64,000 nt of DNA from an uncultured Clostridia bacterium (GTDB taxonomy: Bacteria > Bacillota > Clostridia > Oscillospirales > Acutalibacteraceae), in NCBI GenBank assembly GCA_944384825.1, contig CALWUT010000006.1:1-64000 (forward strand), written 5' to 3'. The notes beneath the pieces are model-generated. The model saw nothing but the letters and a program-made list of their open reading frames with translations. It made no database searches and was not told the DNA's origin. Of this stretch, positions 53,299 through 62,722 are shown one piece after another; the stretch's first letter is position 1; each line of letters begins with the position of its first letter. Both the position numbers and the translations under genes were made by a program.

Positions 53299-54516
53299 TC
53301 AGTCCAATTCTAAGATTGCATTAACTGTTTTTCTTGCTATAGCTAGTTCTTCATTTGTAGGGATGACATAAACGTCTACTCCAGAATCTTCACTAGAGAT
53401 TCTACTTTCTTTTCCTTTAATAGTGAACTTATTTATATTCTTGTCTATTTTTAAGTTTATGTAAGAAAAATTTTCACATATTTTTTGACGATGTATCCAT
53501 TGATTTTCCCCTATTCCTCCGGTAAAGATAATTGAACTGCATCCGTTCATAGTAGCAATATATCCTCCGATGAACTTAGTGATTTGATGTACCATTATAG
53601 AATGAGCAAGAGCCGCTCTTTTATTTCCTGCAGACTCTGCTGCTTTAAGTACTTCCCTATCATCGCTGCTTATACCTGAAATTCCTTTAAGTCCTGAATT
53701 GTTATTTAGCATATTTTTTATTTCGGGGACTGAAAGTATTCCGTTTTCAGCAAGGTAAAATATTACGGAAGGATCTATAGATCCCGATCTTGTACCCATC
53801 ATAATACCATCAAGAGGAGTTAACCCCATACTTGTATCTATTGCTTTTCCGTTTTTTATTGCCGTTATAGAAGATCCGTTTCCCAAATGACAACTGATAA
53901 TTTTAAGCTTTGAGATATCTTGGCCGGTGATTTCGCAGTACCGCTCTGCTACAAACTGGTGAGAAGTACCATGGAAGCCATATTTACGGATATCATAATT
54001 TTTGTAATACTCATATGGAATAGGATACATATAAGCTTCGGGAGGCAAGCTTGAATAATAAGAGGTGTCAAATACGGCAACTTGAGGGACGCTACTTCCA
54101 AACAATTTCTCACATGCCTTTAGACCCATCAGATTAGCTTCATTATGAAGCGGAGCAAGTGAAATAAGAGATTCTATTTTTTTAATTACATCACTCGTTA
54201 TCAAAACGTGTTTTTTAAAGTATTTTCCTCCATGGACAATACGATGTCCTATTGCCGTTACTTCTTCTATACTTTTAATAACTCCGATTTTTTCATCTAA
54301 AAGAGTATTAAGTATATACTCAATTGCTTTATAATGGCTGTCGATATCATAAAGATGTTTATTAACCGACAAACCTTTAAAAGTACAGTAAGAGAATTTA
54401 GCGTCACCAACATTTATCTTTTCGATTAATCCATTACAGATAACATTTTCATTAGTCATGTCTATAAACTTATACTTTAAAGAAGAACTTCCGGAATTCA
54501 AAACTAAAACTTTAAT
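53299..54516 (-). CDS. ackA: Acetate kinase, probable ATT start codon
   Basis: 405 residues if begun at ATT 54516. That codon opens IKVLVLNSGSSSLKY, which matches the conserved acetate kinase start; AAAGGAAG lies about 10 bases upstream and an in-frame TAA directly precedes it, so no earlier start exists. The next in-frame candidate, TTG 54501, would delete the first beta strand. Other motifs (GFHGTSH, SCHLGNGSS, TPLDGIMMGTRSG) are intact. Makes ATP from acetyl phosphate. No pta here. Confidence 0.9.
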   Translation of the reverse strand: MKVLVLNSGSSSLKYKFIDMTNENVICNGLIEKINVGDAKFSYCTFKGLSVNKHLYDIDSHYKAIEYILNTLLDEKIGVIKSIEEVTAIGHRIVHGGKYFKKHVLITSDVIKKIESLISLAPLHNEANLMGLKACEKLFGSSVPQVAVFDTSYYSSLPPEAYMYPIPYEYYKNYDIRKYGFHGTSHQFVAERYCEITGQDISKLKIISCHLGNGSSITAIKNGKAIDTSMGLTPLDGIMMGTRSGSIDPSVIFYLAENGILSVPEIKNMLNNNSGLKGISGISSDDREVLKAAESAGNKRAALAHSIMVHQITKFIGGYIATMNGCSSIIFTGGIGENQWIHRQKICENFSYINLKIDKNINKFTIKGKESRISSEDSGVDVYVIPTNEELAIARKTVNAILELD

Positions 54517-54553
54517 TTAAGCTCACTTCCTTTCAAAATATTTGAGGGCTTAA

Positions 54554-55138
54554 CTATTTAACAACCTTAGACGTACCTTTCTCACAAAGATAAGTTGCTT
54601 CAAGATCGGAAAGGTGAAGTTTGACGGCCAGCGGAAATTTTCCGAAAGCTAAACTTATAGAAAAGCTTCCGCATTTAGCCGAATCATCAAATCCACCCAT
54701 ATGCCACCTAATTGCCATTGCTTCAGGGGTTTTAAGTCGCATAAACCGCTCTATAAGAAATACAGATTTTTCTCCGTGGCCGTAAGGGAATGCGTCTTCT
54801 ACCGCATAGTAAGGTACTTGTTCCCATATACCTGTGGACTCGTTTTTCACATTTCTTTTAAGAGCCCTATAGAATTGAACCTTACAAACATCATGAAGTA
54901 AAGCTGACACGGCAAAACTTTCTTTGTTGTCTTCACCCTCATTGTAATGTTTATCCATCATCACTTTATATACATTCAGACTATGCATTAAAAGTCCGCT
55001 ATCGCATGCGCAATGATATTTAGTACTTGCCGGAGCGGTAAAGAAATCTGTAGTTTGAAGCCATTCCAACAATTTTTTAGATCCGTCTCTTTTTATATTA
55101 GTTTCGTATAAGGATATAAACTCTTCCTTTAAATTCAT
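54554..55138 (-). CDS. HD-domain phosphohydrolase
   Basis: 194 residues. Metal motif H...HD...D: CDSGLLMHSLNV, ALLHDVCKVQ, then a conserved RWHMGGFD and a late HLSDLEATY. Resembles the HD domain of YhaM-type 3'-5' exonucleases, without the OB-fold RNA-binding part. Substrate unknown. Confidence 0.78.
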   Translation of the reverse strand: MNLKEEFISLYETNIKRDGSKKLLEWLQTTDFFTAPASTKYHCACDSGLLMHSLNVYKVMMDKHYNEGEDNKESFAVSALLHDVCKVQFYRALKRNVKNESTGIWEQVPYYAVEDAFPYGHGEKSVFLIERFMRLKTPEAMAIRWHMGGFDDSAKCGSFSISLAFGKFPLAVKLHLSDLEATYLCEKGTSKVVK

Positions 55139-55269
55139 AATACATCAGTCCTATCTAGTTTGATGTTACTATTATAACATACCGAGGAGTAAGTTATGTT
55201 TTTTATTTGAATTATATGCATATGTAACTCATTTTCTGACAATAATAAAAAACGGAGGTGCATTATTTT

Positions 55270-56088
55270 ATGAATATGCAAAGCGAAAATGATGTAAATG
55301 AGTTAGAAGAGAATGAAAGAAAACAGGGGAAAAATCCAAAATTTTATTTTGCTTTACTTGTTTGTTTAGCAGCGGTCTCGGTAGCAGGATGGTCTACGTA
55401 TCAAACTGTAAAAGACTTTGTCGCGCCGCAAAACACAAAAGATACCGTAAGCAGCCGCAGATCATCTAAGACTCAAAGCAAAACAGCTTCCCAACAAGAT
55501 AAGACTGTTATATTAGAAGAAAATAACCAAAGTAAGAATAACAAAAATGAACGTTCAGCTATCCCATATGATAAAGCATCTTCACCTGAAATTTCTGAAA
55601 GCGCTTCAAAATCCAAAACTCACCAGGAAGAAAATGCAGAAGAGGTTCAAGAAGTATGGAATAACAAATCGGAAACGCTGCCAATATCTTATCCATCCGG
55701 TAACACAGTAATCAAAGAATTTAGTGACGGAAATCTTGTATACTGTAAGACCTTGGGCGACTGGAGAGCTCATGAAGGAACGGATTTTAAGGCTGAAATT
55801 GGAAGCGAAGTAAAAGCTATAACAAGCGGAACTGTAACAGACGTATATGAAGATCCTTCATATGGAACTACAGTAGTAATTTCACATGACGGTAAATTTA
55901 TTGCATACTATTCCGGACTAAGTAAAAATGTTAATGTAGAAAAAGGCAAAAGAATAACAGGTGAAGAAAAAATCGGATTAATTGACAAAGTACCTTGCGA
56001 ATCGCTTGATGAATCTCATTTACACCTAATGATAAATAAAGATGGAAAATTTATCGATCCCATATTGATATTAGACAAAGAATCATAG
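55270..56088 (+). CDS. LytM/M23 peptidase, SpoIIQ-like
   Basis: 272 residues from ATG 55270 (GGAGGT 10 bases upstream). N-terminal anchor (about 25-45), a long Ser/Lys/Glu-rich linker, and a C-terminal LytM domain with zinc ligands in AHEGTDFKA and HLHLMIN. All ligands are present, so it should be an active endopeptidase. Layout matches the forespore protein SpoIIQ, active in Clostridia but degenerate in Bacillus. That it acts in sporulation here is inferred from layout and from the Spo0A-like neighbour. Confidence 0.75.
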   Translation: MNMQSENDVNELEENERKQGKNPKFYFALLVCLAAVSVAGWSTYQTVKDFVAPQNTKDTVSSRRSSKTQSKTASQQDKTVILEENNQSKNNKNERSAIPYDKASSPEISESASKSKTHQEENAEEVQEVWNNKSETLPISYPSGNTVIKEFSDGNLVYCKTLGDWRAHEGTDFKAEIGSEVKAITSGTVTDVYEDPSYGTTVVISHDGKFIAYYSGLSKNVNVEKGKRITGEEKIGLIDKVPCESLDESHLHLMINKDGKFIDPILILDKES

Positions 56089-56096
56089 TATAATAA

Positions 56097-56146
56097 ATAT
56101 CCTCCCCTGTGCAATTAGGGAGGATATAAATTTTTCTGTTTTTAAA
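56097..56146 (+). terminator. Strong terminator after the LytM gene
   Basis: ATATCCTCCC (56097-56106) pairs with GGGAGGATAT (56118-56127), then AAATTTTTCTGTTTTT. It also separates the convergent Spo0A-like gene. Confidence 0.88.
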
Positions 56147-56158
56147 TGTTGGAGTTTA

Positions 56159-56566
56159 CTAAGAAATCAAAATTTGCTCGAAAAGAACTTCCTTAAGAGT
56201 ATTTAAGAAAATAGAATTGCTTAAAACTATAGAATTTGGAAGCTTTAATGTTTTTAGGATAAAATCAGAATTTACTTTCATCGCCTTTCTAATAGCATTT
56301 CTGATTGAAACTTCTACAGCTTGTACAGAAGTTTTGTGAAGTTCAGAAATATGCTTATATACCTCATTCAAGAACAAAATTTCTTTAGAGTTTATCATAT
56401 ATCTTAGTGCTTCAACAATATATTCATACCCAATCAGATTGGTCGGAATACCTATACTCCTTACTAATCGTTTTATTTCTGCCAGCTGAACAGGCAAATC
56501 AATTTGCGTATGATGAGAACACCTTAGATTTGATGAAAATTGAGAATTAGTTAAAAAATCATTCAT
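56159..56566 (-). CDS. Stand-alone Spo0A C-terminal DNA-binding domain protein
   Basis: 135 residues from ATG 56566 (AAAGGAAAA upstream). After ~25 unrecognised residues it follows the Spo0A effector domain closely: RLVRSIGIPTNLIGYEYIVEAL, then a central region, KHISELHKTSVQAVEVSIRNAI (recognition helix) and a degenerate end. It has no receiver domain, so it cannot be controlled by phosphorylation like Spo0A. Full-length Spo0A is about 260 residues. Two 0A boxes lie upstream of its promoter. It could be an extra regulator or a decayed spo0A. Confidence 0.8.
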   Translation of the reverse strand: MNDFLTNSQFSSNLRCSHHTQIDLPVQLAEIKRLVRSIGIPTNLIGYEYIVEALRYMINSKEILFLNEVYKHISELHKTSVQAVEVSIRNAIRKAMKVNSDFILKTLKLPNSIVLSNSIFLNTLKEVLFEQILIS

Positions 56567-56617
56567 ATAAATTTTCCTTTCTAAGTCTGAATGAAAGTGA
56601 TGATTAATCACACATAA

Positions 56618-56646
56618 ATTATATTAGTATAAAATTTATAAATCAA
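56618..56646 (-). promoter_or_regulatory. Promoter of the Spo0A-C-like gene
   Basis: Minus strand TTGATT (56646-56641), 17-base spacer, TATAAT (56623-56618). Confidence 0.6.
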
Positions 56647-56662
56647 TCTTTAAATTCAAATA

Positions 56663-56699
56663 CTCGACAAATTCATCCATTTTAATCATTTATTCGACA
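56663..56699 (-). promoter_or_regulatory. Two Spo0A boxes
   Basis: On the minus strand TGTCGAG (56669-56663, one mismatch) and TGTCGAA (56699-56693, perfect), exactly 30 bases apart and in one orientation. The nearer ends 16 bases before the -35. Confidence 0.6.
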
Positions 56700-56766
56700 T
56701 GTTTAATTTAAATCTAATAAAAATTCCATATTACTTCGATTTCGGTCTAATCTCATACATATTAAA

Positions 56767-56800
56767 CGCCTTACACTAAAAAGTATAAGGCGAATTTTTT
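56767..56800. terminator. Hairpin terminator
   Basis: CGCCTTA (56767-56773) pairs with TAAGGCG (56786-56792), inner ACT/AGT pairs, then AATTTTTT on the plus strand. On the minus strand it lies after the next gene's end, with a short T run. Confidence 0.65.
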
Positions 56801-56849
56801 ACTTATAAATATTATGTGTGTTTCCAGTACTTATTGATAAGGGAGTATT

Positions 56850-57272
56850 TTATTGACTGCATGCTAAACACTTTACAAAAGATACAAGGGACGCTATAAG
56901 AAATATTAAGAAAAATGTTCCGATTCCCACAAGTACTGTTACAGCAGTAGAGGTTATTTCTAAGGAAATCGCTGTAAGTACTAAAACGGAAAGAATTGTA
57001 CCTAATGAACCTGCAAGCAAACATTTTATATTACGGCATAAGCATTTTTCCAAATTACAACATAAGTTACCGCAGGAACTAAGTGCTGAAAGTACTAAAA
57101 TATAAATTAGTGCAGCTCCGCCAATACCAAGCGCTACCCAAATGGCGTTTATAATTAAAGGTGTCAGACCGGCCGCAAAAAGTGACGCTACAATTATTCC
57201 GAAAATTACTCCCAAAACAGTACCAGCGACACCACATCCACATCTACAACCTGGATTATTGTATGTCTTCAT
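56850..57272 (-). CDS. Four-helix Cys-rich membrane protein, unknown
   Basis: 140 residues from ATG 57272 (GGGAGTTGAT upstream). Short head with CRCGCG, membrane segments at about 15-35, 40-60, 84-104 and 111-133, and a cytoplasmic or outer loop SCGNLCCNLEKCLCRNIKC with six Cys. The cysteine spacing suggests metal or disulphide chemistry. No family recognised; own unit between the Spo0A-like gene and ruvC. Confidence 0.6.
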   Translation of the reverse strand: MKTYNNPGCRCGCGVAGTVLGVIFGIIVASLFAAGLTPLIINAIWVALGIGGAALIYILVLSALSSCGNLCCNLEKCLCRNIKCLLAGSLGTILSVLVLTAISLEITSTAVTVLVGIGTFFLIFLIASLVSFVKCLACSQ

Positions 57273-57374
57273 TTTTATCAACTCCCAATAATATACTATG
57301 AATGCCGGAAGGATTTTGTGTTTCATTATGTTTTAAACGGTGGTATACTGTTTTCTTGAGCAGAGGTGAATAAT

Positions 57375-57896
57375 GTGATAATATTAGGAATAGACCCGGG
57401 ATATGCTATTATCGGATATGGAACAGTAGAGTTTAAAAACTGTAAATATTCCTCCCTTGGTTATGGAGCAATTAAAACGAATTGCAAAGATGACTTTCTT
57501 TATAGACTTGAAAGTATATTTGACAGAGTATGTGAAATTATAAATGTCTATAAGCCGGATGCGGTAGCGATAGAAAAATTATATTTTCAAAACAATCAAA
57601 AAACAGCTATCGAAGTAGCGGAAGCTAGAGGAGTAATACTTCTGGCAGCAAAGAAGCATAATATACCAACATATGAATATACTCCTTTACAAGTAAAGAA
57701 TGCCGTAACCGGTTATGGAAAAGCATTAAAAAACCAAGTGATGTTAACAGTTCAAATACTTTTAAATTTAGATGAAATACCAAAGCCTGACGATACCGCT
57801 GACGCACTTGCAGTAGGGATATGCCATGCTAATTCATTGGGATATCACTATGTAAATAAACGCATTTTAGAGTCCAAGTTAAGTAAAAAATTATAG
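57375..57896 (+). CDS. ruvC: Crossover junction endodeoxyribonuclease RuvC
   Basis: 173 residues from GTG 57375 (AGAGGTGA upstream). Acidic residues in GIDPGYAIIGYG, AIEKLYF and DTADALAV form the active site that cuts Holliday junctions. First of ruvC-ruvA-ruvB. Confidence 0.95.
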   Translation: MIILGIDPGYAIIGYGTVEFKNCKYSSLGYGAIKTNCKDDFLYRLESIFDRVCEIINVYKPDAVAIEKLYFQNNQKTAIEVAEARGVILLAAKKHNIPTYEYTPLQVKNAVTGYGKALKNQVMLTVQILLNLDEIPKPDDTADALAVGICHANSLGYHYVNKRILESKLSKKL

Positions 57897-57928
57897 TTCT
57901 ACATATAAATATGGAGTGTGAATTTAAT

Positions 57929-58522
57929 TTGATATACAGTCTTAAAGGCATACTAACGGTAATTAAAGATAATTTCATAGTAGTTGAATGTGCGGGAGTA
58001 GGATATAAGTGTATTACAAGCTCTGCCACAAAGGAGTTTTATAGTGAATTTATTGAAAAAGAAATTACTGTATACACTTACATGAGCGTCAGACAAGATG
58101 CTATAGATATTTTCGGATTTTCAAATCTTTCGGAAATGGAATGTTTTAAACTGTTAATTTCTGTTTCAGGAGTGGGTTCTAAAGCGGCGTTAGGAATTTT
58201 ATCTCAGTTTTCTCCTGAGCATATATCTGAGATTGTTTCCTCGGGAGATAGCAAAGCTTTGACTACTACCTCCGGAGTAGGTTCTAAAACAGCTCAAAGA
58301 ATTATTTTGGAGCTAAAAGATAAAATAAAGAGCTTGAGTTTTTACAGTCCTGGGTTTAAAGCTCCTGAAGTTTCGCGGAATAAAGAAGAAGCTATAAAAG
58401 CTTTAGCGGCACTAGGGTACTCTTCAGCAGAAGTTAAACCATGGTTATCAAATTTAAGTGACAATCTTTCTGTAGAAGAAATAATAAAGATAGCTTTAAA
58501 ATATGTAGGAAAAGGTGTGTAA
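57929..58522 (+). CDS. ruvA: Holliday junction protein RuvA
   Basis: 197 residues from TTG 57929 (GGAGTG 11-base spacing), giving the usual MIYSLKG start; ATG 57911 adds six atypical residues. Helix-hairpin-helix motifs [11 protein letters not shown] and [14 protein letters not shown], and a C-terminal RuvB-binding domain. Confidence 0.93.
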   Translation: MIYSLKGILTVIKDNFIVVECAGVGYKCITSSATKEFYSEFIEKEITVYTYMSVRQDAIDIFGFSNLSEMECFKLLISVSGVGSKAALGILSQFSPEHISEIVSSGDSKALTTTSGVGSKTAQRIILELKDKIKSLSFYSPGFKAPEVSRNKEEAIKALAALGYSSAEVKPWLSNLSDNLSVEEIIKIALKYVGKGV

Positions 58523-58526
58523 TTTA

Positions 58527-59549
58527 TTGAAAGAAGAAATGGAAAACAGAATTTTAAGTCCCTCAGAAACAGCAGAAGATGGTGAAGCTTCATTTGACAA
58601 TCCGCTTAGACCAAGGTCTTTAAATGAATACATAGGTCAAGAGAAAGCGAAAGAGAATTTAAAAGTATTTATAGGAGCGGCGAAAATACGCGGAGAAGCT
58701 CTAGATCATGTTTTGCTTTACGGGCCTCCCGGACTTGGCAAAACCACTCTTTCTATGATTATAGCAAATGAACTGGGAGTAAATATAAAAATAACTTCAG
58801 GCCCAGCAATTGAAAGGCCGGGAGATTTAGCGGCACTTCTGACTAACCTTGCAGAAGGAGATGTTCTATTCGTTGACGAAATTCACAGACTTTCGCGTAA
58901 CGTGGAGGAAATACTTTATCCGGCAATGGAAGATTTTACAATAGATATTGTAACCGGAAAAGGTCAGATGGCTACTTCCTATCACCTGCCTCTGCCAAGA
59001 TTCACTCTGGTAGGAGCTACTACTCGTGCCGGACAGCTTACCGCTCCCTTACGTGACCGCTTTGGAGTAATATTGCGTCTTGAAATGTACAGCAATGATC
59101 AGCTTGCTTCTATAATTAAAAGGAGTGCGTCTATTTTAAAAATAGATTTTGATGATGAAGGAATATATGAAATAGCTTCCAGATCAAGAGGTACCCCTCG
59201 AATAGCTAACCGCCTTCTTAAAAGAGTAAGAGATTTTGCACAGGTAATGAATAGCGGTATAAGTGCGAGCATTGCAAAAGAAGCACTTGACAAGCTGGGA
59301 ATAGATGAACTGGGACTGGATGCCGGCGACAGACGATTACTGGAAACTATGATTAAGTTTTATTCCGGCGGTCCGGTAGGACTTGAAACTTTAGCAGCTG
59401 CTATAGGTGAAGAAGCGGTTACTATAGAAGATGTATATGAACCATTCTTGATACAAATAGGGTTTATAAACCGCACCCCAAGGGGGAGATGTGTAACATC
59501 TTTGGCTTATCATCATATGGGATATGAAAATCCAAGGGAAACTAAATAA
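58527..59549 (+). CDS. ruvB: Holliday junction helicase RuvB
   Basis: 340 residues from TTG 58527 (AAGGTG upstream); ATG 58539 is possible. AAA+ ATPase with [28 protein letters not shown] and arginine finger RDRFG. Drives branch migration with RuvA. Confidence 0.96.
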   Translation: MKEEMENRILSPSETAEDGEASFDNPLRPRSLNEYIGQEKAKENLKVFIGAAKIRGEALDHVLLYGPPGLGKTTLSMIIANELGVNIKITSGPAIERPGDLAALLTNLAEGDVLFVDEIHRLSRNVEEILYPAMEDFTIDIVTGKGQMATSYHLPLPRFTLVGATTRAGQLTAPLRDRFGVILRLEMYSNDQLASIIKRSASILKIDFDDEGIYEIASRSRGTPRIANRLLKRVRDFAQVMNSGISASIAKEALDKLGIDELGLDAGDRRLLETMIKFYSGGPVGLETLAAAIGEEAVTIEDVYEPFLIQIGFINRTPRGRCVTSLAYHHMGYENPRETK

Positions 59550-59607
59550 TAAAGCTCCTAAGCCTTATAAACACAAACTCAAATTATAAACTGGAGGATA
59601 ATATTTC

Positions 59608-60984
59608 ATGGGGAAACTATTCGGTACAGATGGAATAAGAGGAATTGTAAATAAAGAGCTTACTTGTGATCTTACATTTAAAGTAGGAATAGAAGCTGCA
59701 AGAGTTTTAACCGGCAAAAGTAGTAAACGTCCGAAAATACTAATCGGAAAAGACTCCAGGATATCTTCAGATATGCTTGAAGCGGCGCTTTGTGCCGGGA
59801 TATGTTCTATAGGAGGAGAAGCAATACTATTAGGAGTAGTTCCGACTCCGGCAGTAGCATTTTTAGTTAAAAAATATAATGCAGACGCTGGTATAATGAT
59901 TTCGGCATCACACAATTCCTTTGAGTTCAATGGAATAAAAATTTTCAGTAAAGATGGATATAAACTTTCAGACGAATTAGAAAATCTTATAGAATCTAGG
60001 ATTATAGAAAACAGTTTAGAAATTAAAGATTTACCTATAGGTTCTGGAATAGGCAAAGTTATAAAGTATAATAATGCCGTACAAGATTATGTAAATCATT
60101 TGCTAAATGCTGTAAAAATCCCAAAATCCAAATTAAAAATTTTAGTTGACTGTGCAAACGGAGCTGCTTCTTATACTGCAAAAGAGTTATTTAAAAATTT
60201 AAATGCTGATATAATTTTCAGCTCCCCGAATGGAGTAAACATAAACGAAGACTGCGGATCTACAAATATAGAGAAGTTATCATATCAAGTAGTAGAAAAA
60301 GGATATGACATGGGAATTGCATTTGATGGAGACGCTGATAGATGCCAAGCAGTTGATGAGATTGGAAATGTAATAGATGGAGATGCTATTTTAGGGATAT
60401 GTGCACTAGATATGAAAGCTAATGATAATCTTTCAAAAAGTACATTAGTTGGAACTATAATGTCGAATATGGGGCTTAAAAAATTTTGTAAGGTAAACAA
60501 CATAAATTTTATAGAAACAAAAGTAGGAGACAGATACGTACTTGAAGAAATGATAAAGGGAGCTTATTCTTTAGGAGGAGAGCAGTCCGGCCATATAATT
60601 TTCGGTAAGCATTCTACTACAGGGGACGGCCAGCTAACTGCACTTAAACTTTTAGAAATAATTATAAATTCAGGTAAGAAAGCGTCAGAATTAAATTTAA
60701 TGATAAATAAGTATCCTCAAAAATCTGAAAATATTTTAATTGACCTTAATCAAAAAGGAATGCTTAAAAGTAGTGTATTTCTTTTAGAATATTTTGATTC
60801 TTTGAAAGAAACAATTGGAGAAGAAGGGAGAATTGTAGTTAGAGAATCAGGCACTGAACCAAAAATAAGAGTTATGGTTGAACATCACAACAAGCAAAAG
60901 CTTAATGAGATTATTAAAGAAGTATGCAAAACTATTCGTGAAAATCTTAAAAATCCAGTTGAAAAAGGAGTCAAAGTGTTATAA
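59608..60984 (+). CDS. glmM: Phosphoglucosamine mutase
   Basis: 458 residues, TGGAGG upstream. GKLFGTDGIRG start, phosphoserine loop ISASHNSFEFNGIK (Ser for the usual Pro after SHN), metal loop DGDADR, sugar loop GGEQSGH and phosphate loop RESGTEPKIRV. Makes glucosamine-1-phosphate for the cell wall. Confidence 0.96.
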   Translation: MGKLFGTDGIRGIVNKELTCDLTFKVGIEAARVLTGKSSKRPKILIGKDSRISSDMLEAALCAGICSIGGEAILLGVVPTPAVAFLVKKYNADAGIMISASHNSFEFNGIKIFSKDGYKLSDELENLIESRIIENSLEIKDLPIGSGIGKVIKYNNAVQDYVNHLLNAVKIPKSKLKILVDCANGAASYTAKELFKNLNADIIFSSPNGVNINEDCGSTNIEKLSYQVVEKGYDMGIAFDGDADRCQAVDEIGNVIDGDAILGICALDMKANDNLSKSTLVGTIMSNMGLKKFCKVNNINFIETKVGDRYVLEEMIKGAYSLGGEQSGHIIFGKHSTTGDGQLTALKLLEIIINSGKKASELNLMINKYPQKSENILIDLNQKGMLKSSVFLLEYFDSLKETIGEEGRIVVRESGTEPKIRVMVEHHNKQKLNEIIKEVCKTIRENLKNPVEKGVKVL

Positions 60985-60987
60985 AAA

Positions 60988-61863
60988 ATGAGATTTACAA
61001 CTTGGAAAGATTATGAACTTATAGATGTTTCCAGAGGCAAAAGATTAGAAAGATGGGGAGAAAAAATTTTAATTCGTCCCGATCCTCAAGTAATATGGGA
61101 TTACGAGGAAAATGATCCCAGATGGAAAAATAAAAGCGCTGTGTATCATCGATCAAGTACAGGCGGAGGACATTGGGAAAAGAATGAACTTTCAGACGAA
61201 AGCTGGACAGTAAAATATAAGAAATTACATTTTCATGTGAAAATGATGAATTTCAAACATACAGGCATTTTTCCTGAACAAGCGGTTAACTGGGATTTAC
61301 TTGAAAATCTAATTAAAAATTCAAAAAAGAAGCTAAATATATTGAACTTATTTGCTTATACAGGAGGTGCTTCTCTCGCCTGCGCTGCGGCAGGAGCTAA
61401 AGTTTGTCACGTTGACGCTGCTAAAGGCATGGTTTCTTGGGCAAGAGAAAATTCAAAGCTTTCAGGACTTTCTTCCTACCCTATTCGGTGGATTGTAGAA
61501 GACTGTGAAAAATTTGTATTAAGGGAGCTTAAACGCGGCAATAAATATGACGGAATTATTATGGATCCTCCTTCTTATGGAAGAGGTCCAAAAGGAGAAG
61601 TATGGAAAATTGAAGAAAAACTCTTTTCGTTTGTCAGACTTTGTGAATCAGTACTTTCTGAAAAGGCGCAGTTTTTCATAATAAATTCGTATTCAGCCGG
61701 TCTTTCACCTTCGGTTATGAGCTTTATCCTTCATGAAGGCGTAGCAAAAAATCGCGGTGGAATTATTAGCTGCGATGAGATAGGAATTCCGGTTTCGAGC
61801 TCAAAATTTATTATGCCGGCCGGAAATACAGCTATATGGACTCCAAATAATTTAAAATTATAG
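60988..61863 (+). CDS. Class I SAM-dependent methyltransferase (RlmI-like)
   Basis: 291 residues. SAM-binding NLFAYTGGASLACAAAGA and catalytic-type IMDPPSYGRGPKGE are typical of the rRNA cytosine C5 methyltransferase group lacking the N-terminal PUA domain. Starts 3 bases after glmM; the nearest SD (GGAGTC) is about 16 bases away inside glmM. Confidence 0.8.
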   Translation: MRFTTWKDYELIDVSRGKRLERWGEKILIRPDPQVIWDYEENDPRWKNKSAVYHRSSTGGGHWEKNELSDESWTVKYKKLHFHVKMMNFKHTGIFPEQAVNWDLLENLIKNSKKKLNILNLFAYTGGASLACAAAGAKVCHVDAAKGMVSWARENSKLSGLSSYPIRWIVEDCEKFVLRELKRGNKYDGIIMDPPSYGRGPKGEVWKIEEKLFSFVRLCESVLSEKAQFFIINSYSAGLSPSVMSFILHEGVAKNRGGIISCDEIGIPVSSSKFIMPAGNTAIWTPNNLKL

Positions 61864-61880
61864 TTTGGAAAGTGATTAAT

Positions 61881-62720
61881 ATGAATAAGTTTATTGAATT
61901 TCAAAATGTTTGCTATAGTTACTTTAAAGAGTTTTATATTCTTAAAAATGTAACTTTTCAGATTGAGAAAGGTGAATTTATTGCTGTATTAGGTGCTAAC
62001 GGGTCAGGAAAATCGACACTTGCCAAACATATAAATGGTCTTTTATTGCCTTCTGACGGTGAAGTATTAGTCGATGGAATGAATACTAAAGATGAAAACG
62101 TATGGTCTGAAATCAGGAGAAAAGTAGGAGTAGTATTTCAAAATCCTGACAATCAAATAATAGCAAGCACTGTAGAGGAAGAAATTGCATTTGGACTTGA
62201 AAATTTATGTGTTCCTCGTGAGAAGATGGATTTTATAATAGATAAGGCACTTGAAGAAGTTAATTTGTTGGAGCTTAGAAGTGCACCCGTGACTTCCCTC
62301 TCGGGCGGGCAAAAGCAACGTCTGAACATAGCTAGTATTATTGCTATGAATCCAGAAATAATAGTGCTTGACGAACCGACTTCTATGCTTGATCCTGCAG
62401 GAAGGAAAAGTATTTTAGAGTGCCTTGAAAGAATTAGGGATATACATAAAACTACTGTAATACTTATAACTCATTCTATGGAGGAAGCAATGGCAGCGGA
62501 TAAAGCAATGCTACTGGGTGGAGGAATAATAAAATTTTTTAATTCTCCTTGTAAACTTTTTTCGGATAAAAACATTAATGAAATTGTTAATATATCCCCT
62601 ACTCAATCCATGGAGATTTTACTGTTTCTAAAAAAATCAGGCTATGATGTTTCTCTGCACGCAATTGATACTAAGAGCTGCGCAAACGAAATAATTAAAC
62701 TATTGGAGTCTAATAAATAA
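61881..62720 (+). CDS. ecfA1: ECF transporter ATPase A1
   Basis: 279 residues from ATG 61881 (GGAAAGTG upstream). Walker A GANGSGKST, Q-loop VVFQNPDNQI, signature LSGGQKQR, Walker B IIVLDEPTSML. Powers vitamin uptake by shared S components such as the one at 51719. Confidence 0.94.
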   Translation: MNKFIEFQNVCYSYFKEFYILKNVTFQIEKGEFIAVLGANGSGKSTLAKHINGLLLPSDGEVLVDGMNTKDENVWSEIRRKVGVVFQNPDNQIIASTVEEEIAFGLENLCVPREKMDFIIDKALEEVNLLELRSAPVTSLSGGQKQRLNIASIIAMNPEIIVLDEPTSMLDPAGRKSILECLERIRDIHKTTVILITHSMEEAMAADKAMLLGGGIIKFFNSPCKLFSDKNINEIVNISPTQSMEILLFLKKSGYDVSLHAIDTKSCANEIIKLLESNK

Positions 62721-62722
62721 AA

